A stretch of DNA of 64,000 nt from Tunturibacter gelidoferens (GTDB lineage: Bacteria; Acidobacteriota; Terriglobia; Terriglobales; Acidobacteriaceae), in assembly GCF_040358255.1 (NCBI RefSeq), contig NZ_CP132938.1, positions 4,030,001 to 4,094,000 on the forward strand, written 5' to 3'. Numbering within the stretch: position 1 is the stretch's first letter; each line of letters opens with the position of its first letter. Below are positions 27,287-35,653 of this stretch, piece by piece. Position numbers and translations under genes: made by a program. The notes under the pieces are model-generated. The model searched no databases. It had not been told where the DNA came from and saw only the letters and a program-made list of their open reading frames with translations.

Positions 27287-28566
27287 GAAAAAACCTCAAT
27301 GGGTATTTCTGCCTGACATGCGGCCACGTTGTCGATGGCAGATTCAAGCGAACAGTTTGAAGCAATAAATTGCCCATTGATCCGCAAACTGTAGCCCGAG
27401 GAACTTGCTATCAGTTCGGCGGTCGCACCACTTCGCATCGCGCATTGTTTTTCACATCCTGAAATATTGACCGTCCAGCCTGGTTGTGTGTAGCGGCCGG
27501 CTAGGCGGAGCGCCAACAAAGATGCATGATGTCTCACATCAGCCAGAGAGGCATCACAGCCGACAATGCCCGCACAAGCAGCTACCCCCCGGTATCCATC
27601 TTTGCCATCAGACGATAGACCAACTGCCTCAAGCTTTGCAGTAATCTGACTGACCGAACTTTCAGGAATAGATCCGAGGACAACACCTCGCCATGGAGCC
27701 AATCGAATATCTCCATCCCATCTCTTTGCGATTGAGGCCATACACCTTATCTGCTCTGCAGTTAGTCGTCCAAGAGGAACCGAGGGAACCAAGTCTACGA
27801 AACCCACTCGCTCGCATGGGTAGATTCCTACCGGCATATCGTCGACGTCGCCTAAACCGTCGGGAAACGGACAAGCCACGAGAAAATCAGATAACGCGTC
27901 GAGCAATCGATTCATCGCTCTTGGTGCTGACGCGATTTTCCTTCCCCTTGCAGGCATTTCGAGTTCTTTTGAGATCTCGACGCACATCTTTGCAGCCTCG
28001 AGTATGCAGTCCACGGCCTCATCGACTCTTACGCCAAAGCCAGACAGGATCCCCCCGATTGCGAGGTGAAACAGAGGCGTGTTATCAACGTTCACTGCTC
28101 GTAGGGCGAGATCGTCGCAGTCGCGACCAAACCAGCGTCCTCCGCCATCGATGGCAAAACTGAACTTAGGCGGTAGACCGGCTATCACATGATCGGCGAT
28201 GAGACGACGATCTAGCTCTCGAACGAATGGCTGAGTATCCAAGATCTCGCCGAAGCCTAAGCCTGCGAAGGGACTTGCCACAATATTGCGGATTCGGTCA
28301 TGTAACGGTGATGGAAGAAAGCCCGCGAGGTCGAGACCGTGAACTAAGGAGCTGAGATCTTTAGTCTTAATGGCCCGCAGTTGGATATTTGATCGTGAAG
28401 TGATGTCGACGTTCCCATCCGCGAATGAAGCGGAAAGTTCTGCGACAGCGGTGAGTTGGCTTGGAGTAATCATCCCTCCCGGCACTCTTATCCGAGTGAG
28501 TAGACCGTCTTTCGCCTGGACGGCATGAAGAATTCCAGGGCAGAAACTCTCTCCAACTCTCATCAT
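27283..28566 (-). CDS. cobG: precorrin-3B synthase, CobG
   Basis: A 427-residue nitrite/sulfite-reductase-type monooxygenase. It has ferredoxin-like half domains (LLTRIRVPGGMITPSQL; GNVDITSRSNIQLRAI) and the 4Fe-4S cysteines in ACAGIVGCD and SGCEKQC. CobG uses oxygen to hydroxylate precorrin-3A, so its presence marks the aerobic pathway. ATG 28566 gives the usual family start (MMRVGESFCPG); an ATG at 28620 would add 18 Arg-rich residues. First gene of the cluster, behind a cobalamin riboswitch. Confidence 0.9.
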   Translation of the reverse strand: MMRVGESFCPGILHAVQAKDGLLTRIRVPGGMITPSQLTAVAELSASFADGNVDITSRSNIQLRAIKTKDLSSLVHGLDLAGFLPSPLHDRIRNIVASPFAGLGFGEILDTQPFVRELDRRLIADHVIAGLPPKFSFAIDGGGRWFGRDCDDLALRAVNVDNTPLFHLAIGGILSGFGVRVDEAVDCILEAAKMCVEISKELEMPARGRKIASAPRAMNRLLDALSDFLVACPFPDGLGDVDDMPVGIYPCERVGFVDLVPSVPLGRLTAEQIRCMASIAKRWDGDIRLAPWRGVVLGSIPESSVSQITAKLEAVGLSSDGKDGYRGVAACAGIVGCDASLADVRHHASLLALRLAGRYTQPGWTVNISGCEKQCAMRSGATAELIASSSGYSLRINGQFIASNCSLESAIDNVAACQAEIPIEVFS

Positions 28567-28689
28567 GCGACTTTCTTTCTTGACTCGCCGCCGCAAGAAT
28601 CGTCGGGAAACGCAGCTCATGAATTAGGCTGCGGCCACCCGACCTTCCCCTCGGAAGCGTGTGTCATTGTGCCCAATTTAGGCACTGTT

Positions 28690-28870
28690 TTCGGCAGGTT
28701 TTCGGACTCACAGGCTACCTAATGGCTCCAGCTTCCCAGTCCGCAACCAGACCAGTGCTTTGTTTAGAGCTTTCGTTCCTGATTACCGCTGCGGGGCAGT
28801 TCCGGATTCTCACCGGATTCCCTTTTGGTTTGCTCCTTGGAAGCAACCACCGGAAACAGTTCGAGTATAG
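28690..28870 (-). promoter_or_regulatory. cobalamin (B12) riboswitch upstream of the cob cluster
   Basis: On the minus strand this leader contains the conserved core: GGGAATCCGGTGAGAATCCG, then GGAACTGCCCCGCAGCGGTA at about 28790-28826, and further down GAGTCCGAAAACCTGCC in place of the usual AGCCAGGAGACCTGCC. Beyond it, hairpins GTGCC/GGGCAC and CTTCC/GGAAG could form the expression platform. Binding of adenosylcobalamin should switch off cobG-cobF. Confidence 0.92.
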
Positions 28871-28964
28871 ATCAGATAAATATTCCGAACAACGTCGTGA
28901 ATTCGTGTAAAGCAACAGATGTCAACGCTTTGTCAGGCTTGCGTTTGGGGTTCGTTTGGCGGTC

Positions 28965-29126
28965 GTGGCTTGGGCAGGAGTCCTGACGGGTACCGAGCTT
29001 CAGATATTTTTTGCTGGTGGTGGCCCGGGCAGGAGTCCTGACGCGAAGCGCGATTCGGACATTTGTGGCGTGGTGGCTTGGGCAGGAGTCCTGACGGGTA
29101 CCGAGCTTCAGATATTTTTGCTGGTG
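28965..29126 (-). repeat. three tandem ~54-bp repeats of the tRNA-Arg 3' end
   Basis: Units begin at 28965, 29020 and 29073 (55, 53 and 54 bp) and lead straight into the tRNA 3' end at 29127. Each starts with a copy of the tRNA 3' part (plus strand GTGGCYYGGGCAGGAGTCC). Units one and three also share TGACGGGTACCGAGCTTCAG and an AT-rich tail; the middle one differs there. Confidence 0.85.
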
Positions 29127-29201
29127 GTGGCCCGGGCAGGAGTCCAACCTGCGACCTTCGCGTTAGGAGTGCGCTGCTCTATGCAACTGAGCTACCGGGC
29201 C
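29125..29201 (-). tRNA. tRNA-Arg (anticodon CCT), structurally unusual
   Basis: A 77-nt cloverleaf with acceptor GGCCCGG/CCGGGCC and encoded CCA. The anticodon loop CTCCTAA gives CCT (decodes AGG). The D-loop has C at position 19 and the T-loop (TTGGACT) G at position 56: the usual G19-C56 pair is swapped. The anticodon stem GCGCA/CGCGA has an A-C mismatch at 31-39 and G-A at 27-43. It may be functional with compensation, or partly decayed. Confidence 0.85.
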
Positions 29202-29266
29202 ACGTTTCGGTAGTGTATCGCGTAGGTTGTTGGTGTTGCGGTGGTAAACTTGAGGGTGGAGAGTTT

Positions 29267-30499
29267 ATGCCTGAGATACAGCGTCGACGTGCGGTAACGG
29301 TGAACATTGGTGGAGTTCGAGTTGGGTCGGATTCGCCGGTTGTGGTGCAGTCGATGACCAATACGGATACGGCTGATGTCGAGAGTTCGGTGCAGCAGAT
29401 TGCGGCGCTGGCTCGCGCCGGCTCGGAGATGGTGCGCGTGACGGTCAACAATGACGAGGCGGCGAAGGCTGTGCCGGCGATCGTCGAGGAGCTGGCGAAG
29501 AAGGGCTGGTCGACTCCGATCATTGGCGACTTTCACTACAACGGTCACCTACTGCTGCGGAAGTATCCCGAGACGGCGAAGGCGCTCGCGAAGTACAGGA
29601 TCAATCCGGGCAATGTGTCGATCGGTCGGAAGGACGATGACAACTTCCGGACGATGGTTGAGGTTGCGGTTGAGCATCAAAAGCCGGTGCGGATTGGTGT
29701 GAACTGGGGTTCGCTCGATCAGGCGCTGCTGACGAAGATGATGGACGAAAATTCGAAGTCGGCCAATCCCCTGGCCGCTCGCGACGTGATGATGGAGGCG
29801 ATGGTGGTGTCGGCTCTTGATAACGCCGCTGCCGCGGAGCGGTATGGATTGCGACGGGATCAGATTATTTTGTCGGCGAAGGTGTCGGGGGTTCGAGATC
29901 TGATCGATGTTTATACCGAGTTGGCGAAGCGTTGCGACTATGCGCTGCATCTCGGGCTGACCGAGGCCGGGATGGGGATGAAGGGCGTGGTGGCTTCGGC
30001 TGCGGGTCTGGCTCCTTTGCTGCTGTCTGGGATCGGGGATACGATCCGGGTTAGTTTGACTCCGACGCCGGGTGGGGACCGGTCGGAGGAGGTGCGTTGT
30101 GGACAGCAGATTCTACAGTCGCTTGGGATTCGCAGCTTCATGCCGCAGGTGACGAGTTGCCCTGGCTGCGGCAGAACGACTTCGACCTACTTCCAAGAGC
30201 TGGCGGAGCGGATTCAGGGCTACCTTGTGGCTTCGATGCCGGAGTGGAAGAAGCAGTATCCGGGGGTCGAGGAGTTGAAGCTGGCGGTGATGGGCTGCAT
30301 CGTCAATGGGCCCGGCGAGTCGAAGCATGCGAATATTGGAATCTCGCTGCCTGGGACGTTTGAGGAGCCTAAGGCTCCGGTTTATGTGGACGGCAAGCTG
30401 TTCACCACGTTGAAGGGTGATCAGATCGTTGAGGAGTTTCAGGTGATCCTTGATGAGTATGTCGAGAAACGGTATGGGCGAGTGCTGGTAGAGGTGTAG
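29267..30499 (+). CDS. ispG: 4-hydroxy-3-methylbut-2-enyl-diphosphate synthase, IspG
   Basis: A 410-residue enzyme of the MEP isoprenoid pathway that reduces the cyclic diphosphate MEcPP to HMBPP. The TIM barrel begins VGSDSPVVVQSMTNTDT. The 4Fe-4S ligands lie in SCPGCGRTT and GCIVNGPGESKHANIG, and LGLTEAGMGMKG is another family block. The ATG at 29267 has GGAG upstream and starts the family's usual N-terminus (PEIQRRRAVTVNIGGV); the longer frame reads back through the tRNA. It starts 65 bp from the tRNA-Arg gene, divergently. Confidence 0.95.
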   Translation: MPEIQRRRAVTVNIGGVRVGSDSPVVVQSMTNTDTADVESSVQQIAALARAGSEMVRVTVNNDEAAKAVPAIVEELAKKGWSTPIIGDFHYNGHLLLRKYPETAKALAKYRINPGNVSIGRKDDDNFRTMVEVAVEHQKPVRIGVNWGSLDQALLTKMMDENSKSANPLAARDVMMEAMVVSALDNAAAAERYGLRRDQIILSAKVSGVRDLIDVYTELAKRCDYALHLGLTEAGMGMKGVVASAAGLAPLLLSGIGDTIRVSLTPTPGGDRSEEVRCGQQILQSLGIRSFMPQVTSCPGCGRTTSTYFQELAERIQGYLVASMPEWKKQYPGVEELKLAVMGCIVNGPGESKHANIGISLPGTFEEPKAPVYVDGKLFTTLKGDQIVEEFQVILDEYVEKRYGRVLVEV

Positions 30500-31072
30500 G
30501 GTACCCCCTCCCCTATCTGATTTTGCGCAAAGTCTTCGAAAGAGAGACTTTAGGTCTGGACTTCACTTGCATTCCAAAAGCTCCTTTCGTGCAAAGTATT
30601 GATTCTGTTTGGCCCAAAGTCTGGTTCGGGCACCCCTCCCCCTGTGGGTATTTTGGGCGTAAAATACTAGTATTCAATAGCTTACAGGGTGATTGTGCCT
30701 TTAAAATATTCATAATAAATGAGTTGCGCCTAAAATATTTGTTATCAATAGATTAGCCCGGATAATCTCCGGAGCTAATTCGGTTTTGGTCTTCATAACA
30801 AGTATAGCTTTTGGGGCGGAACTAATACGCCACGTGGAAGTCTCTGTTTTGCAAGGGTTTGTTTCGTTTCAGGGCTTGACAGATTTTGACGGGCCGATCA
30901 GAGCGGAAGCGTAAAAAATCGTACTCCAAGCGTTTGGGTGCTGAGGTGACACGTTCACTTGCCCCGAAATGCGTCTTCTCGTCCAAGTGCAGAGAAGCGC
31001 GTTACCAACCCGAACCGAGGCAGAAGAAAACATGGTTTCGCGCTGAGAACGCATACATTGCTATGATCCCGT
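30500..31072. other. 573-bp intergenic region with degenerate AT-rich repeats
   Basis: No convincing gene. Directly after ispG comes CCCCCTCCCC. Between about 30520 and 30760 an imperfect motif recurs, best seen as TAAAATACTAGTATTCAATA (30660), TAAAATATTCATAATAAATG (30702) and AAAATATTTGTTATCAATAG (30733), with weaker AAAGT versions before it. The rest up to 31072 shows no feature beyond the leader of the next gene. Confidence 0.5.
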
Positions 31073-32146
31073 ATGCGTTTTTCCCTGACCTCCTTTGTTC
31101 TGATTGCGCTACTCTCCGACCTCGGTGTGTCACAACCACCTGTTCCATCCGAGGTTTATACGCTTCACGCCAAGGAGGAACGGAGGAATGGGTTCAGCAT
31201 GAGCGAACAGATCACGCTGCCAAGCAGTGTCGTCTTACTTGATCATCAGCACAGCCTGTTGGTTCTGGTTCCTCAAGCAGATGGGGCATGGGTCCTTAAG
31301 CGCTTACGCGGCTGGGACACGAAGTCTCCAACGGAAGACACGTTGGAAATTACTGGAGACAAAAGCCAAGGAACGCAGGTTTCAATTAGCACTGATCTCA
31401 ACTTGAGCAGGGATGGCCGGTACATCCTAGTGCGGATCAATTATCGAAGTGGAGCCATCGGACCGACCGAACGCAATCGAAGCGCGGTTGTCACTCTGAT
31501 TGATCTAAAAAGCTTTACTTCGATCTCTCAGCAGACTACGACCGATCCTTTGATCGCAGATAGTGTATGGGCCTTCAATGAGAACGATGATCTCATTACG
31601 ACAGGACTGGACAGACGGGTCACGGAGATTGGACCTTCCTTCCGCACGGTTACAGATCACTATTTGGCAGCTGCGCTCGAGCTGCCAACACTGCTTGCAC
31701 GAGATCGCTGTGAGTATGAGTCGTTGATGAAGCTACAAGCGGGTGCAACCGGTTGGACAAAACCCGTAATCGCGAATGTAACCGATGGCTGTGCTGTTCT
31801 TGTGAGTCGAGCTAATGTCGACTCGGTCGAAGCTTTACCCGGTCCGCACACCACAGAACCCTTGAATTTCGCTCTTGGCTGCCGAGAGATGGACGTCAAT
31901 AAGGAGCTACATTTGGCGCTGGCTGATTGCAGAGAAGGCAAGAGTCACGCGGACGGCATGTTTGTCACCACTTCCGCGCACACAGCGAACGTGCTCTCAA
32001 CGACAACGAAGCAAAGAGTGCTCACCATTCCTCTCTCGCATAATTGGAAGGGTGTGACGGGAATTTTGGCCAGTGTAGTTTCAGGGAACTACGTGGTTCT
32101 GGTTAAACAAGGCGTTCACATCGAGGTTTACCGCTTGTCAAGCTAG
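31073..32146 (+). CDS. secreted hypothetical protein
   Basis: A 357-residue protein with an N-terminal signal peptide (FSLTSFVLIALLSDLGVSQ). The mature part has repeated short strand patterns such as SVVLLDHQHSLLVLVPQADG and LNLSRDGRYILVRINYRSG, suggesting a beta-propeller-like fold, but no motif identifies a family. Three cysteines lie in its second half. No operon partner is evident. Confidence 0.6.
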   Translation: MRFSLTSFVLIALLSDLGVSQPPVPSEVYTLHAKEERRNGFSMSEQITLPSSVVLLDHQHSLLVLVPQADGAWVLKRLRGWDTKSPTEDTLEITGDKSQGTQVSISTDLNLSRDGRYILVRINYRSGAIGPTERNRSAVVTLIDLKSFTSISQQTTTDPLIADSVWAFNENDDLITTGLDRRVTEIGPSFRTVTDHYLAAALELPTLLARDRCEYESLMKLQAGATGWTKPVIANVTDGCAVLVSRANVDSVEALPGPHTTEPLNFALGCREMDVNKELHLALADCREGKSHADGMFVTTSAHTANVLSTTTKQRVLTIPLSHNWKGVTGILASVVSGNYVVLVKQGVHIEVYRLSS

Positions 32147-32258
32147 CGAATGCTCCAGAATTCCGGAGCGTTCGACTTCGTAAGTCCTCATAAGTCGGCT
32201 TATGTTGAGTAATCGCCAACTGGACGCATATCGTGCATGTCGTACAAGTAAATTTTGC

Positions 32259-32819
32259 TCACTTGCTCTCTGAGTAGTCGTGTGTCGACCCGGGAGCCAT
32301 TGTTTCAAAGATGCCGTCGTTTCTGATCAGTTTGTGAAAGATCATTGCGGCGACGTGCATCAGGATGAATGCAAAAAAGGCGAAGGCCAGGTAGTGATGT
32401 GCGCGCCATAGCAGCGTATGCAGACTGGGATTTACCGGCAGGATCGATGGCAGATGCACACTGCCGAAGAGCACCACAGGGTAGGCCGCAGCAGACAACA
32501 TAGCCCAGCCGATCAGCGGCATGGCGATCATCAGTATATAGAAGATGTACTGCGATGAGATCGCAGCTAGCTTTATCGGCTCCGGTAGATCGGCGGGCAG
32601 TGAGGGCGCACCGTAGATGATGCGTAGCGTCAGACGAATCAGCGCCAGCACCAGGATGGCTATGCCGAGCGGCTTATGAATCTGGACTAATGTCAGGTAC
32701 TTGCTGGTGATGGTCGAGACCATACCTACACCGATAAACAGCATGGACAGAATGCAGATTGCCATGAGCCAGTGGGGTAATCTCTGCGGCGCGGTGAAGC
32801 GTGTGCGGCTTGTCGTCAT
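32259..32819 (-). CDS. cytochrome b561
   Basis: A 186-residue di-haem membrane protein of the bacterial b561 (CybB) type. Four helices are visible (about 17-37, 50-68, 85-107, 135-160), with likely haem histidines in PHWLMA, QIHKPLGIA and RAHHYLAFAF/ILMHVAAM. It carries electrons from the quinone pool to periplasmic or membrane partners. Its ATG overlaps the stop of the catalase-like gene by four bases, so the two probably form one electron-transfer unit that reduces peroxide. Confidence 0.9.
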   Translation of the reverse strand: MTTSRTRFTAPQRLPHWLMAICILSMLFIGVGMVSTITSKYLTLVQIHKPLGIAILVLALIRLTLRIIYGAPSLPADLPEPIKLAAISSQYIFYILMIAMPLIGWAMLSAAAYPVVLFGSVHLPSILPVNPSLHTLLWRAHHYLAFAFFAFILMHVAAMIFHKLIRNDGIFETMAPGSTHDYSESK

Positions 32820-33874
32820 TGCCTGGCTCCTGTCGCGTTACGCGGGTAGTCGGCCTCTTCGGCGGTGCGGCTGTTGTACGACCGGGAGTACGCTGCCGAG
32901 CGTGCAGCGGGGAATGGATCATCCGACGTAGTGATTCCGGCTGGCAGTACGGTTGGGTCGAAGTTGATGTCGCGGCACGGGCCGTCGCGCTCTGGTTCGA
33001 TCTGCTGCACCGTCATGGTTCCAACGTTGATCGTACGACGATCAGCGGGCCACGCCTTGTTGGGGTCCGCAGTCGGGTCGCCGGGGTTGGCAACGGTGAC
33101 CATCAGATTCCAGTGCTGAGGGCCCGCGGCCACACGCTGCGTGATCTCCTGCTCGAGATAATCGGGACCGCGCTTGGCCAGATCTGCTGGCGAAATAGAA
33201 ACAAGTTGCGCCGCTGGGATCAACGACCAGCGGATCGGATGCTTCGCGCCGGACTCATCGACGAACAGAAAGGAGTTGAGACTGTTGTAAGGCTCCTCCG
33301 CATAGCTCTCGGTCCATTGGTCACTCTTAGCCCAGGGGAGAAACGTAAGGAACCCCGGATTTGCGGCAATGAAGTTCTTCATCGCATCGGGATCCTTGCT
33401 TGCGGAGGCCGTCAGGAGGTCGTAAAAAGCCTGCGGATTCGAAACGGGAAAGATCGGTGCATTGATCATCGCACTGCGCCACTCCTGCCCGTCTGGCGTG
33501 GTGATGAGGATGCCGAGACCGCGCACACGCACCATTGCGTCCTCAGCATTCGGATTCGGAGTGCCAAGGTTGAACCGTCCCACAATCGGATATTGGCCCC
33601 GGACGAAGACTGGCGCTTTGGAGAGTGATGAACCTTCGCCGTTCGCCTCAAACGTTCCAGTGAAGCAGATGCCTTTCGCGTGATTGCGGCGATGACCCAA
33701 TGCCGGGCCGCCCGGAGGAGCCAATCCCGCTACCAACTTTTTGGGGGTCAGCCTGTTGGGTGATAGCCATCCAGCCGTGTATGCGAAACCGACTGCGGCG
33801 ATGCCCACCACCGCAGCGATGAGTACGAACGGCCAAAGCCGAAAAGGTTTCGGTGATGCAGGAGACGGAACCAT
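32816..33874 (-). CDS. membrane-anchored catalase-family peroxidase (SrpA-like)
   Basis: A 352-residue mini-catalase. A transmembrane anchor (about 11-32, LWPFVLIAAVVGIAAVGFAY) is followed by a reduced catalase fold: the distal-side segment NHAKGICFTGTF contains the His, VRVRGLGILI follows, and RSAAYSRSYNSR near the end carries the proximal Tyr. Such proteins usually act as peroxidases fed by the co-encoded cytochrome b561. First gene of a two-gene operon. Confidence 0.88.
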   Translation of the reverse strand: MVPSPASPKPFRLWPFVLIAAVVGIAAVGFAYTAGWLSPNRLTPKKLVAGLAPPGGPALGHRRNHAKGICFTGTFEANGEGSSLSKAPVFVRGQYPIVGRFNLGTPNPNAEDAMVRVRGLGILITTPDGQEWRSAMINAPIFPVSNPQAFYDLLTASASKDPDAMKNFIAANPGFLTFLPWAKSDQWTESYAEEPYNSLNSFLFVDESGAKHPIRWSLIPAAQLVSISPADLAKRGPDYLEQEITQRVAAGPQHWNLMVTVANPGDPTADPNKAWPADRRTINVGTMTVQQIEPERDGPCRDINFDPTVLPAGITTSDDPFPAARSAAYSRSYNSRTAEEADYPRNATGARQ

Positions 33875-34207
33875 TCAAACCTCGTTTCTTTCAGCTATGG
33901 TCTCAAAATCGATACCATCACGATGTTGCCGGAGACCTTCTGCCACTTGACGAAGTGTGTCCGGTCCATCGTCTGGCTTTGGCGATCTGAGCCACGAGCT
34001 GAGAATGAGAATACAAGTCGCGGGAACTCTTTCAAGATGTGCTCCTTACCCGGACGAAGTAAAAGGGGGAAGCCATAGAACCGCGTCTCCGCTTTTCCGG
34101 TCGCTAAAAAACTTTGAGAGAAAACCGTAGATAAACGATTCCTTAATTACCTGGTATTTTTTGTGATGCTTTGCGATGCAGGATTCGCTCGAGATCTTCT
34201 TTGTAGG
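33875..34207. other. intergenic region, nothing recognised
   Basis: About 330 bp between the peroxidase start and the end of the glycosyltransferase gene on the same strand. It should hold the peroxidase promoter. A 24-codon minus-strand frame (MDRTHFVKWQK) at about 33925-34000 is too short to support. No repeat or RNA structure stands out. Confidence 0.4.
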
Positions 34208-35407
34208 TTAGCTCCCGGTGTCAGTGAGGCGCTGTTTCTTGCGGAGCTCAGAGAGTGGGTAAAAGGTGCCACGCCAGGTGACGCCGCCTTGCTTGAGAGT
34301 GGTGAGCATGGAACGGAGGATGGTGGATACGATGAGCGCGGCGCTGACTGGAAAGAGGACGGCGTACCAAGGGGACACTCTGCTCTTGCGACTGGATAGA
34401 ACGTAGAGAAGTGCTACGGAGGCGAGAGTAAGGATCGCCGCGGTGCGGGTATTTGGGAGGGCGAGAAAGAAGACGGGAGCTATGCAGAAGACTGTGATCC
34501 AGAGGCACGAGAGAATGACGACGGTGGGGTTATAGCGGAAGATGGCGAAGAAGTTCTTCGTCATGCCGTTGAGGATGCCGGAGACGCCTCTGGCCCAGTG
34601 AACGCTGACCAGTCCCGGGCCGCTGGCGATGCGCTGACGGAAGCGCTGGCGTTTGATTCGGGTGCCAAGGGCTACGTCTTCGACGATCTCCATGCGGAGG
34701 GCCTCGTAGCCACCGAATTGTTGATAGACGGGGGTACGGAGAAGGTTGAAGGCTCCGACTCCGACTGCGTCGCGGAGGGCCTTTGGGTCCGAGACGCGCC
34801 AGAGACGGACCGCCCAGAGGCCCATGACCTGAAGGTAGCTAAGGAGCATGCCCTCGCCTGCAGATTTGACGGTAGCGGTGGGGAGGAGAACGAAGTGGTC
34901 GGCCTGGGTGGCGACGGTGTGAGCGAGAGCGAGGCGGAGGGTGTCGGGGTGGAAGAGGATATCGGCGTCGGTGAAGAGGAGATAGTGGGGCTGGTGGAGG
35001 GAGATGGCGTGGCGTGCGGCGAAGGCCATGGCGTGGGTTTTGCCGAGCCAGCCGGCGGGGAGTTCGGTGATGTGGAGAATGGTGAGTTTGTCCGGATGAT
35101 TCGCGGCGAGGGCGTCCATGATCGCGCCGGTGTTGTCGGTGGAGCGGTCGTCGACGGCGATGATGTGGAGATTGGTGCAGTCCTGCTGAAGAAGAGAGTT
35201 GAGGCACGCGTCGATATTCTTTTCTTCGTTGCAAGCGGGAACGATGACGGTGATGGATGGATTGTTGGCTGGGGTTCGATTGTGTTCGGGCGCGGTGAGG
35301 TCCGGGATGCGGGGTAGACCGATGGCCGAGGTGACGGCCTTCCAGAGCCAGGCGAGGGCGATGAGCCATGAGAGCGCTGTGAGTATGGAATGGAGCGATA
35401 GGAGCAC
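34208..35407 (-). CDS. membrane glycosyltransferase family 2 (HpnB-like)
   Basis: A 399-residue enzyme. An N-terminal helix (about 5-25) is followed by a GT-A domain: ITVIVPACNEEKNIDACLNS, AVDDRSTDNTG, the metal site LLFTDADILFH, the base region MEIVEDVALG, and KRQRFRQRIASG. Three to four helices close the C-terminus. Size, layout and GGVTWRGTFYPL near the end resemble hopanoid-associated HpnB and carotenoid CrtQ-type transferases. Acidobacteria make hopanoids, but no hop genes are in view. The start is GTG. Confidence 0.75.
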   Translation of the reverse strand: MLLSLHSILTALSWLIALAWLWKAVTSAIGLPRIPDLTAPEHNRTPANNPSITVIVPACNEEKNIDACLNSLLQQDCTNLHIIAVDDRSTDNTGAIMDALAANHPDKLTILHITELPAGWLGKTHAMAFAARHAISLHQPHYLLFTDADILFHPDTLRLALAHTVATQADHFVLLPTATVKSAGEGMLLSYLQVMGLWAVRLWRVSDPKALRDAVGVGAFNLLRTPVYQQFGGYEALRMEIVEDVALGTRIKRQRFRQRIASGPGLVSVHWARGVSGILNGMTKNFFAIFRYNPTVVILSCLWITVFCIAPVFFLALPNTRTAAILTLASVALLYVLSSRKSRVSPWYAVLFPVSAALIVSTILRSMLTTLKQGGVTWRGTFYPLSELRKKQRLTDTGS

Positions 35408-35560
35408 GTAAGTTCAGGGTCTCACCTCTCGGGCTTCGAGCAAAGAGGCAGCCTTGGGAATGGAGTTGTGATGGAAGTGCGTTGGTGGTTAGGGTGATCA
35501 CGAGGCGGGCGAAGGAGCGCTACTTTTAGAGCGGATTTGTTGGTGTGGAGGAAGGCGACC

Positions 35561-35585
35561 GCAGATTCCCTTCGGGAATGACAAA
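35561..35585 (+). repeat. short palindromic repeat, GCAGATTCC...GGAATGACAA family, copy 1
   Basis: GCAGATTCCCTTCGGGAATGAC forms a small hairpin (TTCCC/GGGAA). Related copies at 47219-47255 and 47881-47915 have a longer centre. All lie next to or in intergenic DNA. Confidence 0.6.
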
Positions 35586-35653
35586 CCAAAAGGGCACGGC
35601 CGATTCCACGCCAACTGCTACTTGGCTCTAGTTCTCTCGATGTGCAGAGGTTG

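Noticed and set aside
28965..29126. A CRISPR-like array
   Set aside because: Three adjoining units with homologous 'spacers' derived from a tRNA 3' end do not match the repeat-spacer pattern, and no cas genes are present.
30513..30756. Open frames on both strands in the region after ispG
   Set aside because: They only translate the AT-rich repeats, have no ribosome site and no protein-like composition.
33925..34000. A 24-codon minus-strand ORF upstream of the catalase-like gene
   Set aside because: Too short, no ribosome site, no recognisable sequence.
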